Source: Typhlomys cinereus (Eukaryota > Chordata > Mammalia > Rodentia > Platacanthomyidae). Taken from it: 64,000 nucleotides of DNA. This document shows, in pieces, positions 1 through 10,200 of the stretch; the stretch's first letter is position 1, and each line of letters opens with the position of its first letter. The position numbers and the translations under genes were made by a program. The notes under the pieces are model-generated. The model did not search any database and had not been told where the DNA came from. It saw only the letters and a list, made by a program, of their open reading frames with translations. The stretch is from NCBI GenBank assembly GCA_023101885.1, contig JALPQD010000360.1:1504574-1568573 (forward strand), in the 5' to 3' direction.

Positions 1-659
1 AATATAAAGAATAAAACAATCAAAAATAATGACCGACGTGGCCTTAGGAAGACTCTTCTGATAAGACCAGCACTGACTTTAGCCAAGTTCATTCAGGATT
101 TGGGGTGCTAGTGTTCAGGAGATTGCTGGAAGACTTCTCCGATCCTAGCCTCTGAGATTTAATTTGTAATTAAAAAATGAAATCAAGACACTGAAATGGA
201 TGCAAACTCAAGCCAGTAGTCTATACTAATTGGAGATAATTATTGACCACTCTGGGGATTTTTGTCCTTGTTAAAATGACCTTTATCCAGCCATCGCTGC
301 GGAGGCACACCGAAACGGGCCAGGCATGGCCTTGAATATGGAAATGTATTCATGCGTTTGAATACTTTTATTGTTTACAGTCAAAGAGAATTGGGGATCA
401 AGGTTAGAGGTCCAGCCTCGACAAGTTGGCTCCAAGAACCCGGTCATGTTATTACGCAGTTAGCCCTGTAAAGAACAGGCTAAATGGACAGGATTGCTGT
501 TGCTGCGCTGGCGACAACCGTCAGTTCCAGACAACGTTGCACTATGATTTCCGCGTGTGAAGTTTAGGGTAGCCAGTTTGGTGGAAGGGGAAGTTAGGAC
601 CGAAGGAATCATCGTGTTTATTTAAGCTGGTGGTTTTGGGGGGGGGTCGGTGAGGACCG
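1..659. other. Upstream flank, no gene seen
   Basis: Mixed-composition DNA with no convincing ORF, RNA gene or recognisable SINE. It grades into the CpG island with a G-run at about 638-647. Confidence 0.6.
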
Positions 660-853
660 TGAGTGGGAGAGGGTGGAGGAGAGAAGGGAGTTAGCGGGTC
701 CAGGCTGCGGCGCACCGCTCTGCAGCTAGAACCGCCGAGCGAACTCCCCTTCCGGAACCGCCCGATGAGCCGGTCCTGTCACCACCTTCCCCAACCCCCC
801 CCCGCTCTCCCCGGACAGATGGTTTCTCCCCGATCTCCCGGCAAGCGCCGCAA

Positions 854-899
854 GTCACAAAGCGCGGGGTCACGTGGGCGGGCCGGTGCGCTTTGTGAC
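854..899. repeat. 12-bp perfect inverted repeat around promoter E-box
   Basis: GTCACAAAGCGC at 854-865 is matched by its exact reverse complement GCGCTTTGTGAC at 888-899. The 22-bp spacer holds CACGTG and a GC box. The right arm overlaps the CRE-like TGACGTCG. It may be a paired transcription factor site; the binding factor is unknown. Confidence 0.8.
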
Positions 900-1103
900 G
901 TCGGCGTCCCCGCCCCCCGGCCCGCCTATCGGCGCACGCCGGCCCCGCCTCGCGCGCGCGCCGCCCGTGCAGTCCCTGCTTAAGAGACCCCGGAGTGGGG
1001 CGCTCGCCCGCAGCCAGGCCGCGTCCGCCATAGTGCCTGGCTTAAGAGGTGTCGCCGACGCCGGGTGAGGCCCGAAGAGCGGCCCGGGGGGGCACAAGCA
1101 AAG

Positions 1104-1161
1104 AAAAAAAAAAAAAAAACCCAACAAACCCAAAGCAGCAGCGAGAAGAACCGAACCAAAC

Positions 1162-1193
<32 letters not shown>
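1104..1193 (+). repeat. Two poly-A tracts in the 5' leader
   Basis: A run of 16 A (1104-1119) and a run of 31 A (1163-1193) are separated by an A-rich, C-containing spacer. They lie inside the otherwise extremely GC-rich leader, downstream of the likely start region and upstream of the coding start. Confidence 0.85.
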
Positions 1194-1195
<2 letters not shown>

Positions 1196-1752
1196 CAGGG
1201 GAAGCCACGAAGCCCTCGCCGCCGCCCGGCCGTTTCCGGGCTTCGTGTCGGCAGCGCGGGGCTCCAGCGGCGACGGGAGCCGGCGGGGGACAGCGGCGAG
1301 CGCGCAGGAGCCGGCGACAGCGAGCGCCGGGCGGCCCCGGCGGCGGCCCGCGACCGCCCCCCGGCCGGCGCGCGGCAGCCCCCCGGGGCGGTGAGGAAGG
1401 GCCTCGGGCCTAGCGGCGGCCCCGCTCCGCTTTGTGTGTCGGCGGCGGCGGCGGGGGGCGGAGCGGGGGGCGGCCGCTCGCCGGGCCTCTCCTCCGCCGG
1501 CCGCGCGCCCTCGGCCTAGGCCGCGGGCCGCTCGCGGGGGTCCGTGCGCGCTCGGGGGGGCCTGGGCCTGGGGACGCCGACGCCGGTCGCCCGGAAGCCG
1601 GGAGGAGGCGCGCGCGCGCGAGCGAGAGAGCGAGCGAGCGAGCGCGGCCCGCTCCCCCCGCCACCTTCTCCCGGGGCCCGGGTCGCCCCGACCGCGGAGA
1701 GACGAGCGAGCGAGCGAGCGAGCGAGAGACCCGCGGGAGGCGCGGCCGCGCT

Positions 1753-1764
1753 ATGGACCCCTGA
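1753..1764 (+). CDS. Upstream ORF 1 in RBBP6 leader (3 codons)
   Basis: The first ATG of the GC-rich leader opens an ORF of three codons (M-D-P) and then TGA. It is not in frame with the main start. If it lies in the mRNA, it is short enough to allow reinitiation. Translation is not shown. Confidence 0.4.
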   Translation: MDP

Positions 1765-1863
1765 CCCCGCGGGGTCGTCGGACTCCCACGCGTGGACTGA
1801 CCGCTACTGACTGCAGCGCCGCCGCCGCCGCCCGCCCCGCCCCGTCCGCGGCCGGGCCCTAGC

Positions 1864-1947
1864 ATGAGCGCGGGGTCCCCGCCGGCTGACGCCGAGCCGG
1901 TTGGCGGAGTCTCCGTTTCGCCCGTGCCGACCTCCCCCCCCGCATGA
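1864..1947 (+). CDS. Upstream ORF 2 in RBBP6 leader (27 codons)
   Basis: The ATG at 1864 opens a 27-codon ORF ending in TGA at 1945-1947. The TGA overlaps the next upstream ATG in the four-base string ATGA. The peptide is Ala/Pro/Val-rich and resembles nothing I know. It ends 160 bp before the main start, so it could modulate scanning. Confidence 0.4.
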   Translation: MSAGSPPADAEPVGGVSVSPVPTSPPA

Positions 1948-1958
1948 AGCGGCCCTGA
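1944..1958 (+). CDS. Upstream ORF 3 in RBBP6 leader (4 codons)
   Basis: The ATG at 1944 overlaps the stop of the preceding upstream ORF and encodes M-K-R-P before TGA at 1956-1958. Stop and start share ATGA, an arrangement that can permit termination-reinitiation. Function is inferred only. Confidence 0.35.
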   Translation: MKRP

Positions 1959-2107
1959 GCGGGCGGCGGGGGAGGCGGGCTCGGGGTGTCGTCGGGGAGC
2001 CCCCGCTGCGGCCGCTCGGAGCGGCGCGGGCACCTGTTCCGCCCCGAGCCGGTAAGACACGTGTGCTGAGCGCGTCCGCGGCCCGGTGAACCGTAGGCCC
2101 CGCCACC

Positions 2108-2273
2108 ATGTCCTGTGTGCACTATAAGTTTTCCTCCAAGCTCAACTACGACACGGTCACCTTCGATGGGCTGCACATCTCCCTCTGCGACCTCAAGAAG
2201 CAGATCATGGGGAGGGAGAAGCTGAAAGCCGCCGACTGCGACCTGCAGATCACCAACGCGCAGACGAAGGAAG
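2108..2273 (+). CDS. RBBP6: RBBP6 coding exon 1 (DWNN domain, first part)
   Basis: Encodes residues 1-55 plus one base, beginning MSCVHYKFSSKLNYDTV. This is the start of the DWNN (domain with no name) ubiquitin-like fold, and the motif I used to recognise the gene. Donor AAG|GTAAGAG. The ATG is in a near-perfect Kozak context, and residues from Met1 on match the known N-terminus. Confidence 0.97.
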
Positions 2274-5200
2274 GTAAGAGCCGCGGGGGCCCCGGGCAAC
2301 CGACGGGCGCACATGGGGACGGGCCGCCGGGCCTGCCGAAGCCTAACCGCCGTTCTTGTTCGTTGTGGTAGTGCAGCTGGCACCGCGGCTGCTGGCAGCG
2401 CGGCCGCTGGCAGCGCGGCCGCCGCAGGGGGAAAGGGTCGTCGCACCCGACCTTGGCGTTTTCACCGGCCTGCTTGACGTGGGCGCGCGGCGGTGATCTG
2501 GGGCGGGACAATCCAAAAAGGCCTTTTTCTTTGGAGTCATCAGGCCTCCTTTTTTTACTTGATTCGACAGTGGATTGGGTCAGAAAGGGAAAGACTTTGC
2601 TACACAAGTCCTTTGGGGGTTCGTCTTGTGTGTGGCGGAGGTTTATGACCTGTTTTTTTCTTGCTCGGGGAAGGGGGACAGTGCAAAGCAGCGGTAGGTA
2701 TACATTTGTCGTTTTCCAGCCTAGCAACCATTGGAAGTGCATCGAAGATTCTGCCCCCCCACCCCTCCCCGTGTATTTGGCGTTGCTTGTGTTGTGGAAG
2801 AAGTATTTTTGATCAGTGTTGACATTGTTTTTGGAATATGAAATGTACCATGTGACCCCCTCTTCGGGTCGATTCAGAGTTAGTCGTAAGTCATGCAACA
2901 GTTGAACTGGTTTCTGCAGCCTAGGCCGGTTTCCACATCAAAGCAGTCCCCTCCCTCAACCTCCCGTGCTGTGGATGCAGGAGAGAGCTTCCCCGCCCGC
3001 ATTAGTTGAGCTCTTTCTTCATCTCATTCACTGAAGGTTTAGCTATTCGGGGAAAGCTACAAAGTAATGTTTACATTTTCAGGTAGTAATTACCAGTAGA
3101 ATCTACAGCTCCTCAGTTGGTAAAGTACTTGTCTGGTGGGTGAGAGGCCCTGGGCTCAGTCCCCAGTAGTACCAAGGAGAAGTAGTTGTTCCACTTCCTG
3201 TGGGTCTTTGTATTAGGGTACTTAGAATTAGTAGACTGCTGCTGTGCTATATATATGTGTGTGTGCAGTTATTGGAATCTGAATTCTTACTCTATTTTAG
3301 GAATGTCTTACAATATTGGATATTTAATATTAGATAAGATAAACACCACGAGTCTGAACTCCTTTGGTTTCTTTTTCTCAGAATATTGGTGTTGATGTGA
3401 GTCTTAGTAGGTTAGACTTCTGACATTCATTGATGGAATGAGAAGAGACAGTAATGTTGAGTAGGTTAGGATACTTTTTGAAGACTCACTAAATTTAGTC
3501 TAAGGCTTAGCGTGGGGTTTTTAGTTGAAATGGGAGGCCTTCCCTTTGGTCCATATACTTGGGTATATAGAGTAAATCTTGACATGAAAGACGACTGCTT
3601 TTTTTCATCTACAATGCAGATGTAAGTGTAATTGTGTTGGTTGAATAGTCATTGCATATTGTGGTTCAAGTGTTCTTTGAGGAAGAATTTTACCTGTATG
3701 ACAATATGGAAAAGAATATTGTCTGCTTACTTTAAATTAGGTACCTTTAGTAATTATGATTTTCTGTGATTTCTCTCTAAAGTAAAAATAGTCCTTAGTC
3801 ATGAAGAACTGAACTTTTTAAAAAAATCAGAAACATCCTTTAGTATTCCCCAGAATAGATGTGTTTTTAAGAATTTTAGGTTATCTTGGTGTTTACAAGC
3901 ATGTAAAATAAATGAAATTAGAGCATATACGACTTTTATTATCAAATACTATATGCAGGTTTAATTTTTTTTTTTGGCATATCAATTGAATCACTTGGCT
4001 AGGTTTATCAGTCTAGCCTATGAATCAGCTTAATCTGTACTGTTTTGCAAATAATTCTTTATAGTTTTAGAAATCTGTCTGGTTAGGGCCTTAAGTCTTG
4101 ATAAGACAAATACTTGAGTAAGAATTTTGTTTTATACTTAAGAACAATGCTTGTGTATTGTGTAATGGATTTTTGCAATTAATCCCAGATGATCTTTGAG
4201 AAACTATTATGCTTTTCTGTACTGACACTCCACCTCCCAACAACCTTATCCTGGAAGCTGAATATGAAATACTTTAAAAAAATAACCTGTCTTCTAATTC
4301 TGTCCATTTCTCAGATTCATCTTTTCATCCATGCTTTTTCCTCTTTTGGGATCAAAAATTATGTTGGCAGGTCTTTCAGATCTAAATGAACTGCTTAAGA
4401 ATTTGGAGTTAGGAAACCATGGGAAACTTAAGAATTTCACTAGTCAGTCAGACCATGTGTTGATGGGGTACTGTTTATTACAGACCTGTGTTGATCAAAT
4501 TAAGCTGTCGTGTCCCCTGTCCTGTGTCTATGACTTTTTTTAACCAGGTCTTGCTATGTATGTACCCCAGTTTGGCCTCAAATTTGTAGCAGTCCTCCTG
4601 CCTCAGCCTCCAAAAAACTGGCATTGCAGGCGTATGCCAGCACATTCAGCTGATAAGTTGCTGGAATAGCTCTTGTAAATGTCTTCAAGAGTTGTTCCAC
4701 GTAAGCTGTCAGGTGCTTGACACTAAGTTTTAGTTTTAGAATGAGCTTTTGCAGTCTACTTAATCCCTCTTCCCCCTTGCTTCTATCTTTCTGATACATC
4801 CTGCTTGGAATTTGGAATGGTAATTGTGAGCCAGGCAAGATAATGGTGGTAGTCTTACATTGGCATGCCTGAATCTAGAAAATTGCAGCACCAATTGGGA
4901 TACCTGCAAGATGAACCTGGCAGTTGAAACACACTAGAAGAATCTCTGCCTGAGCAGGTGGCATACAATGAGGAGAACTATTAACTTATATTTAAAAGTA
5001 ATAAAGCTCACAAACATTACAGATCTAAAGTGCCCAATGTATAATATTGAAGTACCTGGAGAAACAGAAAGTCAGCCACTTACACAGACTAACTTAAGTG
5101 AAGTAAATAACATTAAAAATAGACCCTGATTTTTGATTGTAGCATTAAAAGATGTTTTTGTATCTCTTAAATTGTGAGGTTTTTTTTTCTTTGGGAATTT

Positions 5201-8200
5201 CAGTTTTCCTTCCTTGGAATGCTTTTTAACTGCTATTTGGGCCCATTTTTCAAATTTCTTTTTTTTTTTTTTTTTTAATTTCCATTCATACAAACTTAAC
5301 AGGTACACCGGTCCCCTCTCTCCCTCCACCCTCCCTACCCTCTCCCTTACCCCCAAATTACATTCTTATATTATCAATTATTAAGTCTAATAGAAAATAA
5401 ATCCATTTTTGCTCCTCCTCAGTCTTCTCAATAAAAGGGATGGCTATTGATGGAACTTCTGAAGCTGGGAACCTAGGAATACCTGCCCACTTAGTCTCAG
5501 TTTTCAATATTAGGTCCTTGAGTAGCTCCCAAACATTTTGACTGCTTTTCTATCTTGCCACATACTAACACAGGCCATCATTATTTCTACTGGGACTATG
5601 AAGCAGCCTCCTTATTAGTCACTGTTTCTATTCAGTTTATTTCCCACACAGATAGTGTAGCAAGTCCGCGCCCCTCCCCCCCTGCAAGTAGCGAATGCAT
5701 ATGAGAAAAACGATAGGACATCTAATGTATGTGCCTGTGGAGGCCCAAGTGCTCTATCTTTGTTGTGGTGTTTGGCAGGCTCCACCTTCCAGGGCTTGAA
5801 CTGCAGGCCATTTCCATTTCTGCATGTGTTTTTTTTTTTTTTTTTTTTTTTTGAATTTTTTTCTATCTAGCAATTTTACATAGGATCTGGGGATCAGAAA
5901 TCAGGTCCTTTTTTTGTGAAGCAAAGGCTTAACACTGAGCCTTAACCCCAACACAATGTTTGTTTTATTTATTTGCTCTCCCTTTGCTGTGGTGTTAGGC
6001 AGGCTCCATCTTCTAGGGCTGAACCGTAGGCCATCTCCAGTTTTGCTTGTTTTTGTTTTCCTTTTGCATTTTTTCCATCTAACAATTTTACATAGGATCT
6101 GGGGATCCAAACTCAGATCCTTTTTTTCTGAAGCAAAGGCTTAACACTGAGCCTTAATCCCAACACAATGTTTGTTTCGTTTATTTTTTAAAACAGTTTA
6201 TTTGTGGGGCTGGACAGATGGCTCAGGGGTTAAGACTCTGTCTCATAAGTAGAGGGTCCTGAGTTTGGATCCCAGGTCCCATGTAAAAACTCCAGGTGGA
6301 AATGGTGGTCTGCAGTTCCAGCCCTGGCGAGCAAAACCTGGGAAATCTCAGAGCGAAGCAAAAAAGAAGGTAGAAGCAATCCAGGATGATTTCTGAAGTT
6401 ACCCTTGGTCTTCCTCAGGGACACACAGTGCCCTCTGACACACACACACTCTAAATAAATAAACAAATAAAAATTTTAAAATTGTGTGTGTCTGTGTGCA
6501 TGTGTGTGAGTGAATATATCAAAGTGCACTGCATGTCCCTGTGGAGACCCAAGAGTGACTTTGGAAATCATGCTGGATTGCTTCTACCTCCTTTTTGCTT
6601 CCCTCTGGTATTTCCCAGGCTCTATCCACTAGGGAATTGCGGGCTGCCACCTTTTCTACCTGGCATTTTTTTTACATGGGATCTGGAATCTGAACTCAGG
6701 ACCTTCTGTTTGAGAGGCAGATTCTTCATCTCTGATCCATTTCTCCAGCCCTGTTTTAATTTTTTTAATGCCATAAATTGCCATTACTTGGCATAAAGTT
6801 CACCAGTAATTCTCTATTATACTTAGAAACAAGTATAAATCAATGTATGATCTGTACCATGTCTTTTTTTTTTACATACTTTTCTGCATAAAATACTGGA
6901 CAATTGACTGATTTCTCTCTGTGTGTGTCCATGTCTGTGTCAGTGTCCGTGGAAATCAGAAGGCACAGTGCAAGCCCAGTGAAGGCCCAATGGTCATATC
7001 AGGAATCATCCTGAATTATTCTACCACCTTTTTCTTCCTCTGGAAGTTTCCCAGGCTCTGCCTTCCAGGGCCAAAAGTGTAGGCTGCTATCATTTTTGAC
7101 CTGCATTTTATGTGGGAACTGTATTCAAACATAGGTCCTGTTTTTGAGGCAGTCTTAACCCCAGAGCCACCTCTCAGTCCCTTGGTCTTTCCAGTCACAA
7201 ATACAAGTTCTTGAGATGGCCTTTCTCTGAATTAGCCTTCTATTCAAAATTACAGCTACTGTTCATTCTTTATTAAGAAAAAAAAATCCAGTGTAGCATC
7301 ATAATTTAATGATTGGTTTGTTTACTCCAGGAATAAGCTACAGGAGGCTTAGCTTTTGTAAACTGGAACAACCCAGAACCTATTGACACTCTTTGGTTTC
7401 CTTTGAGAAGCCATGACTTCCCAGTGTTTGTAATAATATTCGTTATCTAGGTGCAAGGAACATGCACATACTTATTAGTATTTTATATAAGTTCATTTCC
7501 TGTAAAGTTGTTTAGTTCAGGTTTTCTCCTTGAATACTTAAATCCTCAAATAGAAAGTTGACTCATTCTGTTTGTTTACAGAATATACTGATGATAATGC
7601 TCTGATTCCCAAAAATTCATCTGTAATTGTTAGAAGAATTCCTATCGGAGGTGTTAAGTCTACAAGCAAGACATATGTTATGTAAGTATTTAAAAATGTC
7701 ATGTATTTATCAAAACAGACCTACATTAAAGTTTTACCATTCTATTTCTTGAAAACTGAGGATAGGGTTTTTGTTTTTTTTCTTTCTCAATTTCTTTTCC
7801 TGATTAAATTGACTTAGCTTGTAGTTAAAGAAGTTATAAAGAAACTTCTGTCTCCATGTGGGTTATTTTACCACAAAAATCCACATATTTGTAGAGATGA
7901 TTTACATGTTTCCCTATAACCACACTTACAAGCAATGCTTACATACTTCTTACAGTAGAGGGGTTTGCTTGTGAGACAGTAGAGTATGTATGGTTTATGA
8001 GCATAGCTTTGGAGTCAGGCTTAGCTTTACTTACTAATAGTCATACATTGCTCTGGCTAAATTGCTGTTAGAGTTCTTTGAAGCAGGGATGTCAGTATAC
8101 TTGGTCCTCTTCTCAGATCCATGTCCTCTGGTTCTGTGTCTATAGTATCTGTAGAGTGAGAAGATTTGAAAACATGTTCCCTTGTGGCTGACATGAGCTG

Positions 8201-10200
8201 TGATCAGACTTGTGACTATCATCTGTACTGAATATGTGTAAATCTAGTCTTGTCATTGTCCCTTGAAGGATAACAAAATAATTTTTCACAGCACATTGTG
8301 GTGTTACAAGTAACCTGGAGATGATTTAAAAAATGGGGAAGGAGCATAATTTATATGAAAACACATGTTTTGTGGAAGGTATTTGAACATCTGCTTTTTG
8401 GTATGGACAGTAGATGGGGAAATAAAGATCATCAGAGATCCAATGTCCTATAGATACCTAAGGTAATTGTCCCTCTAACTCAGAGTTGTGACAATTAAGT
8501 AGTACTTGTTGCAAGATAAATACCCATAATTATAGGAAGAATACAACCATCTCTCAGCTTCCATTTACTAAAGGGATATAATAAAACTTTTTATACTTTT
8601 TTCTCCATCATTTGTTTATTTAAGCATGCATGTATGCAGTACTAGAGATTAAATCTAGGTCATTATTCCTGCTTGACAAATACTCCTCTGTCCTTTGAGG
8701 CAGGGTCTCACCCAATTTTCCAGGTTGGCCTTGGAATTCACTGTAGACAGGATAATCTTGAACTTGCTCTTCCTGGCTTAGCCCCCTAAGTAGCTGACAT
8801 TATAGCCTGTGCCACCGTCCTCAGCCAGCCATCTTGCAGTTCTGAAGTCACTGCAGAAATGTAATATGTGAATGTGGTAGGGTTACTTCTATATTTTAGT
8901 GTAAAATTCCTTTACCATGTACAATTTTTAGAAACATGCTAAATATTCTATCTCTGGATTTTTGGGTTCTTTTTCACATTCAGATACTCTTTAAAAGATA
9001 TTTAAAGTTCATGACAAAGTAAGTTGCTTATAAATTGTTTAATTTATTAATAGATAGGATTTTTGTTTAGAATACATGCCTAACAAAATTTTTTCTTAGT
9101 TTGACCAAATACTAGAAATTGAAATTCAGGGTTTTTTTTGTTTTTTGTTTTTTTTTTTTAATGCTCAATGCTTTCAAATCATGTGAAAACCTAGGAAAAC
9201 CGTTTAGATGCTTCCTAATATTTCTCTGTAGTCAAGACACAACTTTAGGCATTTAAAAGCTGTATTTAGGAACTTGTTTTTCTTGTTACCCTTCTTGATA
9301 AAGAAATTTCTTTGGGATGTATTTCTATGTTCTTTAAACATAAATGTTCTAATTACATATAAGCATGTGACTCATTTTTAAAATCCTTTCATACTGTTGC
9401 ATCTTCCTGGGAGCTTGAATTCTTTGAATACTTGGTGATTCTTTGAAATATTAAAAACATGACAATAGCCATCACCCTGTCTTTCTGGATTTGAAAATAA
9501 GTTTTTTGGAGTACAGTAGTATCTCAGGGATTCAAATCAAAAATGTTACCTAACAGTGGTCCTGCTTCAAGTAAATCTGATGTGTAGACATTTACATCTG
9601 GATTTACTTTAAAAAAAAAAAAAGGCTGGATAATTTTCAATCTGTTTAAACAAGTTTCCAGTGGCAAGGTAACCTAGAATTCCCCAGTATGGATTTTTTT
9701 TTGAGGATTAAGGTAGAGTTCATTAGAGGAGAGAGAGAACAGAACTCATGGACTCCAGACATGGAGTGAGTGCCACGAGGGGCAGGTGCCCCAATGTGGA
9801 ATTTTATTTTAAGCCACAGATGTGTTTTAAACTGTTCAAAGAATATTGATTCCTAAAAACTGAGAGTGAAGATATGTATTCAGATTTATTAGCAGGAAGG
9901 CATGGTGGTGCACACTTTAATTCCAGCAACGGGTAGTGGAGGAAGGAACATCAGGAAGGAGTTCAAGATCAGCCTTGGCTATATATTGAGCTCAGGATTG
10001 GCCTGGGCTACAGGAGACCCTGCCTCAAAAAATAAATAAATAAATAAATAAATAAAAAGTACGTCATAAATAGCTAATGTTAGTTTTTGTTGTTTTTATT
10101 TTTTAGAAGTCGAACTGAGCCAGTGATGGGAACTACAAAAGCAGTATGTAAAAACACAATCTCACGCTTTTTTTCTACACAGTTGCTTTTACCTTTATAA
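2108..10200 (+). CDS. RBBP6: RBBP6 short DWNN-only isoform (isoform 3 type), joins exons 1-3 with read-through
   Basis: Exons 1 and 2 join exon 3 extended through its donor: residues 1-101 are followed by 18 codons (VCKNTISRFFSTQLLLPL) and TAA at 10198-10200, 119 residues in all. Human RBBP6 has a 118-residue isoform of this kind, consisting of little more than the DWNN domain, reported to compete with the full-length protein in 3'-end processing. AATAAA at 10537-10542 supplies an intronic poly(A) signal; another lies at 11699-11704. The extra residue relative to human is from memory. Confidence 0.85.

Larger units (their letters stand above)
660..2290 (+). promoter_or_regulatory. RBBP6: RBBP6 CpG-island promoter and 5' leader
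   Basis: A GC- and CpG-rich block of about 1.6 kb ends in coding exon 1 and is the only such block in the window. The core at about 840-1040 has an E-box CACGTG at 871-876 followed by a GC box (GGGCGG, 876-881), a CRE-like TGACGTCG at 896-903, further GC boxes, and no good TATA box. CTTAAGAG occurs twice, near 979 and 1041. The transcription start cannot be read from sequence; I infer it lies between about 960 and 1060. This fits a broad housekeeping-type promoter, as expected for a ubiquitously expressed gene. The leader downstream is long and contains poly-A tracts, GAGC repeats and short upstream ORFs. Confidence 0.85.
2274..7581 (+). other. RBBP6: RBBP6 intron 1
   Basis: 5.3 kb. Its first 600 bp continue the CpG island; the rest is AT-rich with one ID-like and one B1 SINE, an antisense L1 3' end, and a cluster of B2-superfamily SINEs at 5722-7183. 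No coding exon recognised. Confidence 0.85.
7682..10106 (+). other. RBBP6: RBBP6 intron 2
   Basis: 2.4 kb, AT-rich, with an antisense B1 at 8688 and a sense B1 at 9892. The rest shows nothing recognisable. Confidence 0.85.

Noticed and set aside
1049..1862. Long open frames in the CpG island on both strands
   Set aside because: Expected in stop-poor GC-rich DNA; they cross the poly-A tracts and promoter, and show no recognisable domain.
2050..2107. GTAAGA at 2052 as a 5' UTR donor
   Set aside because: No acceptable acceptor with enough spacing before the start codon; distance to ATG is only about 55 bp.
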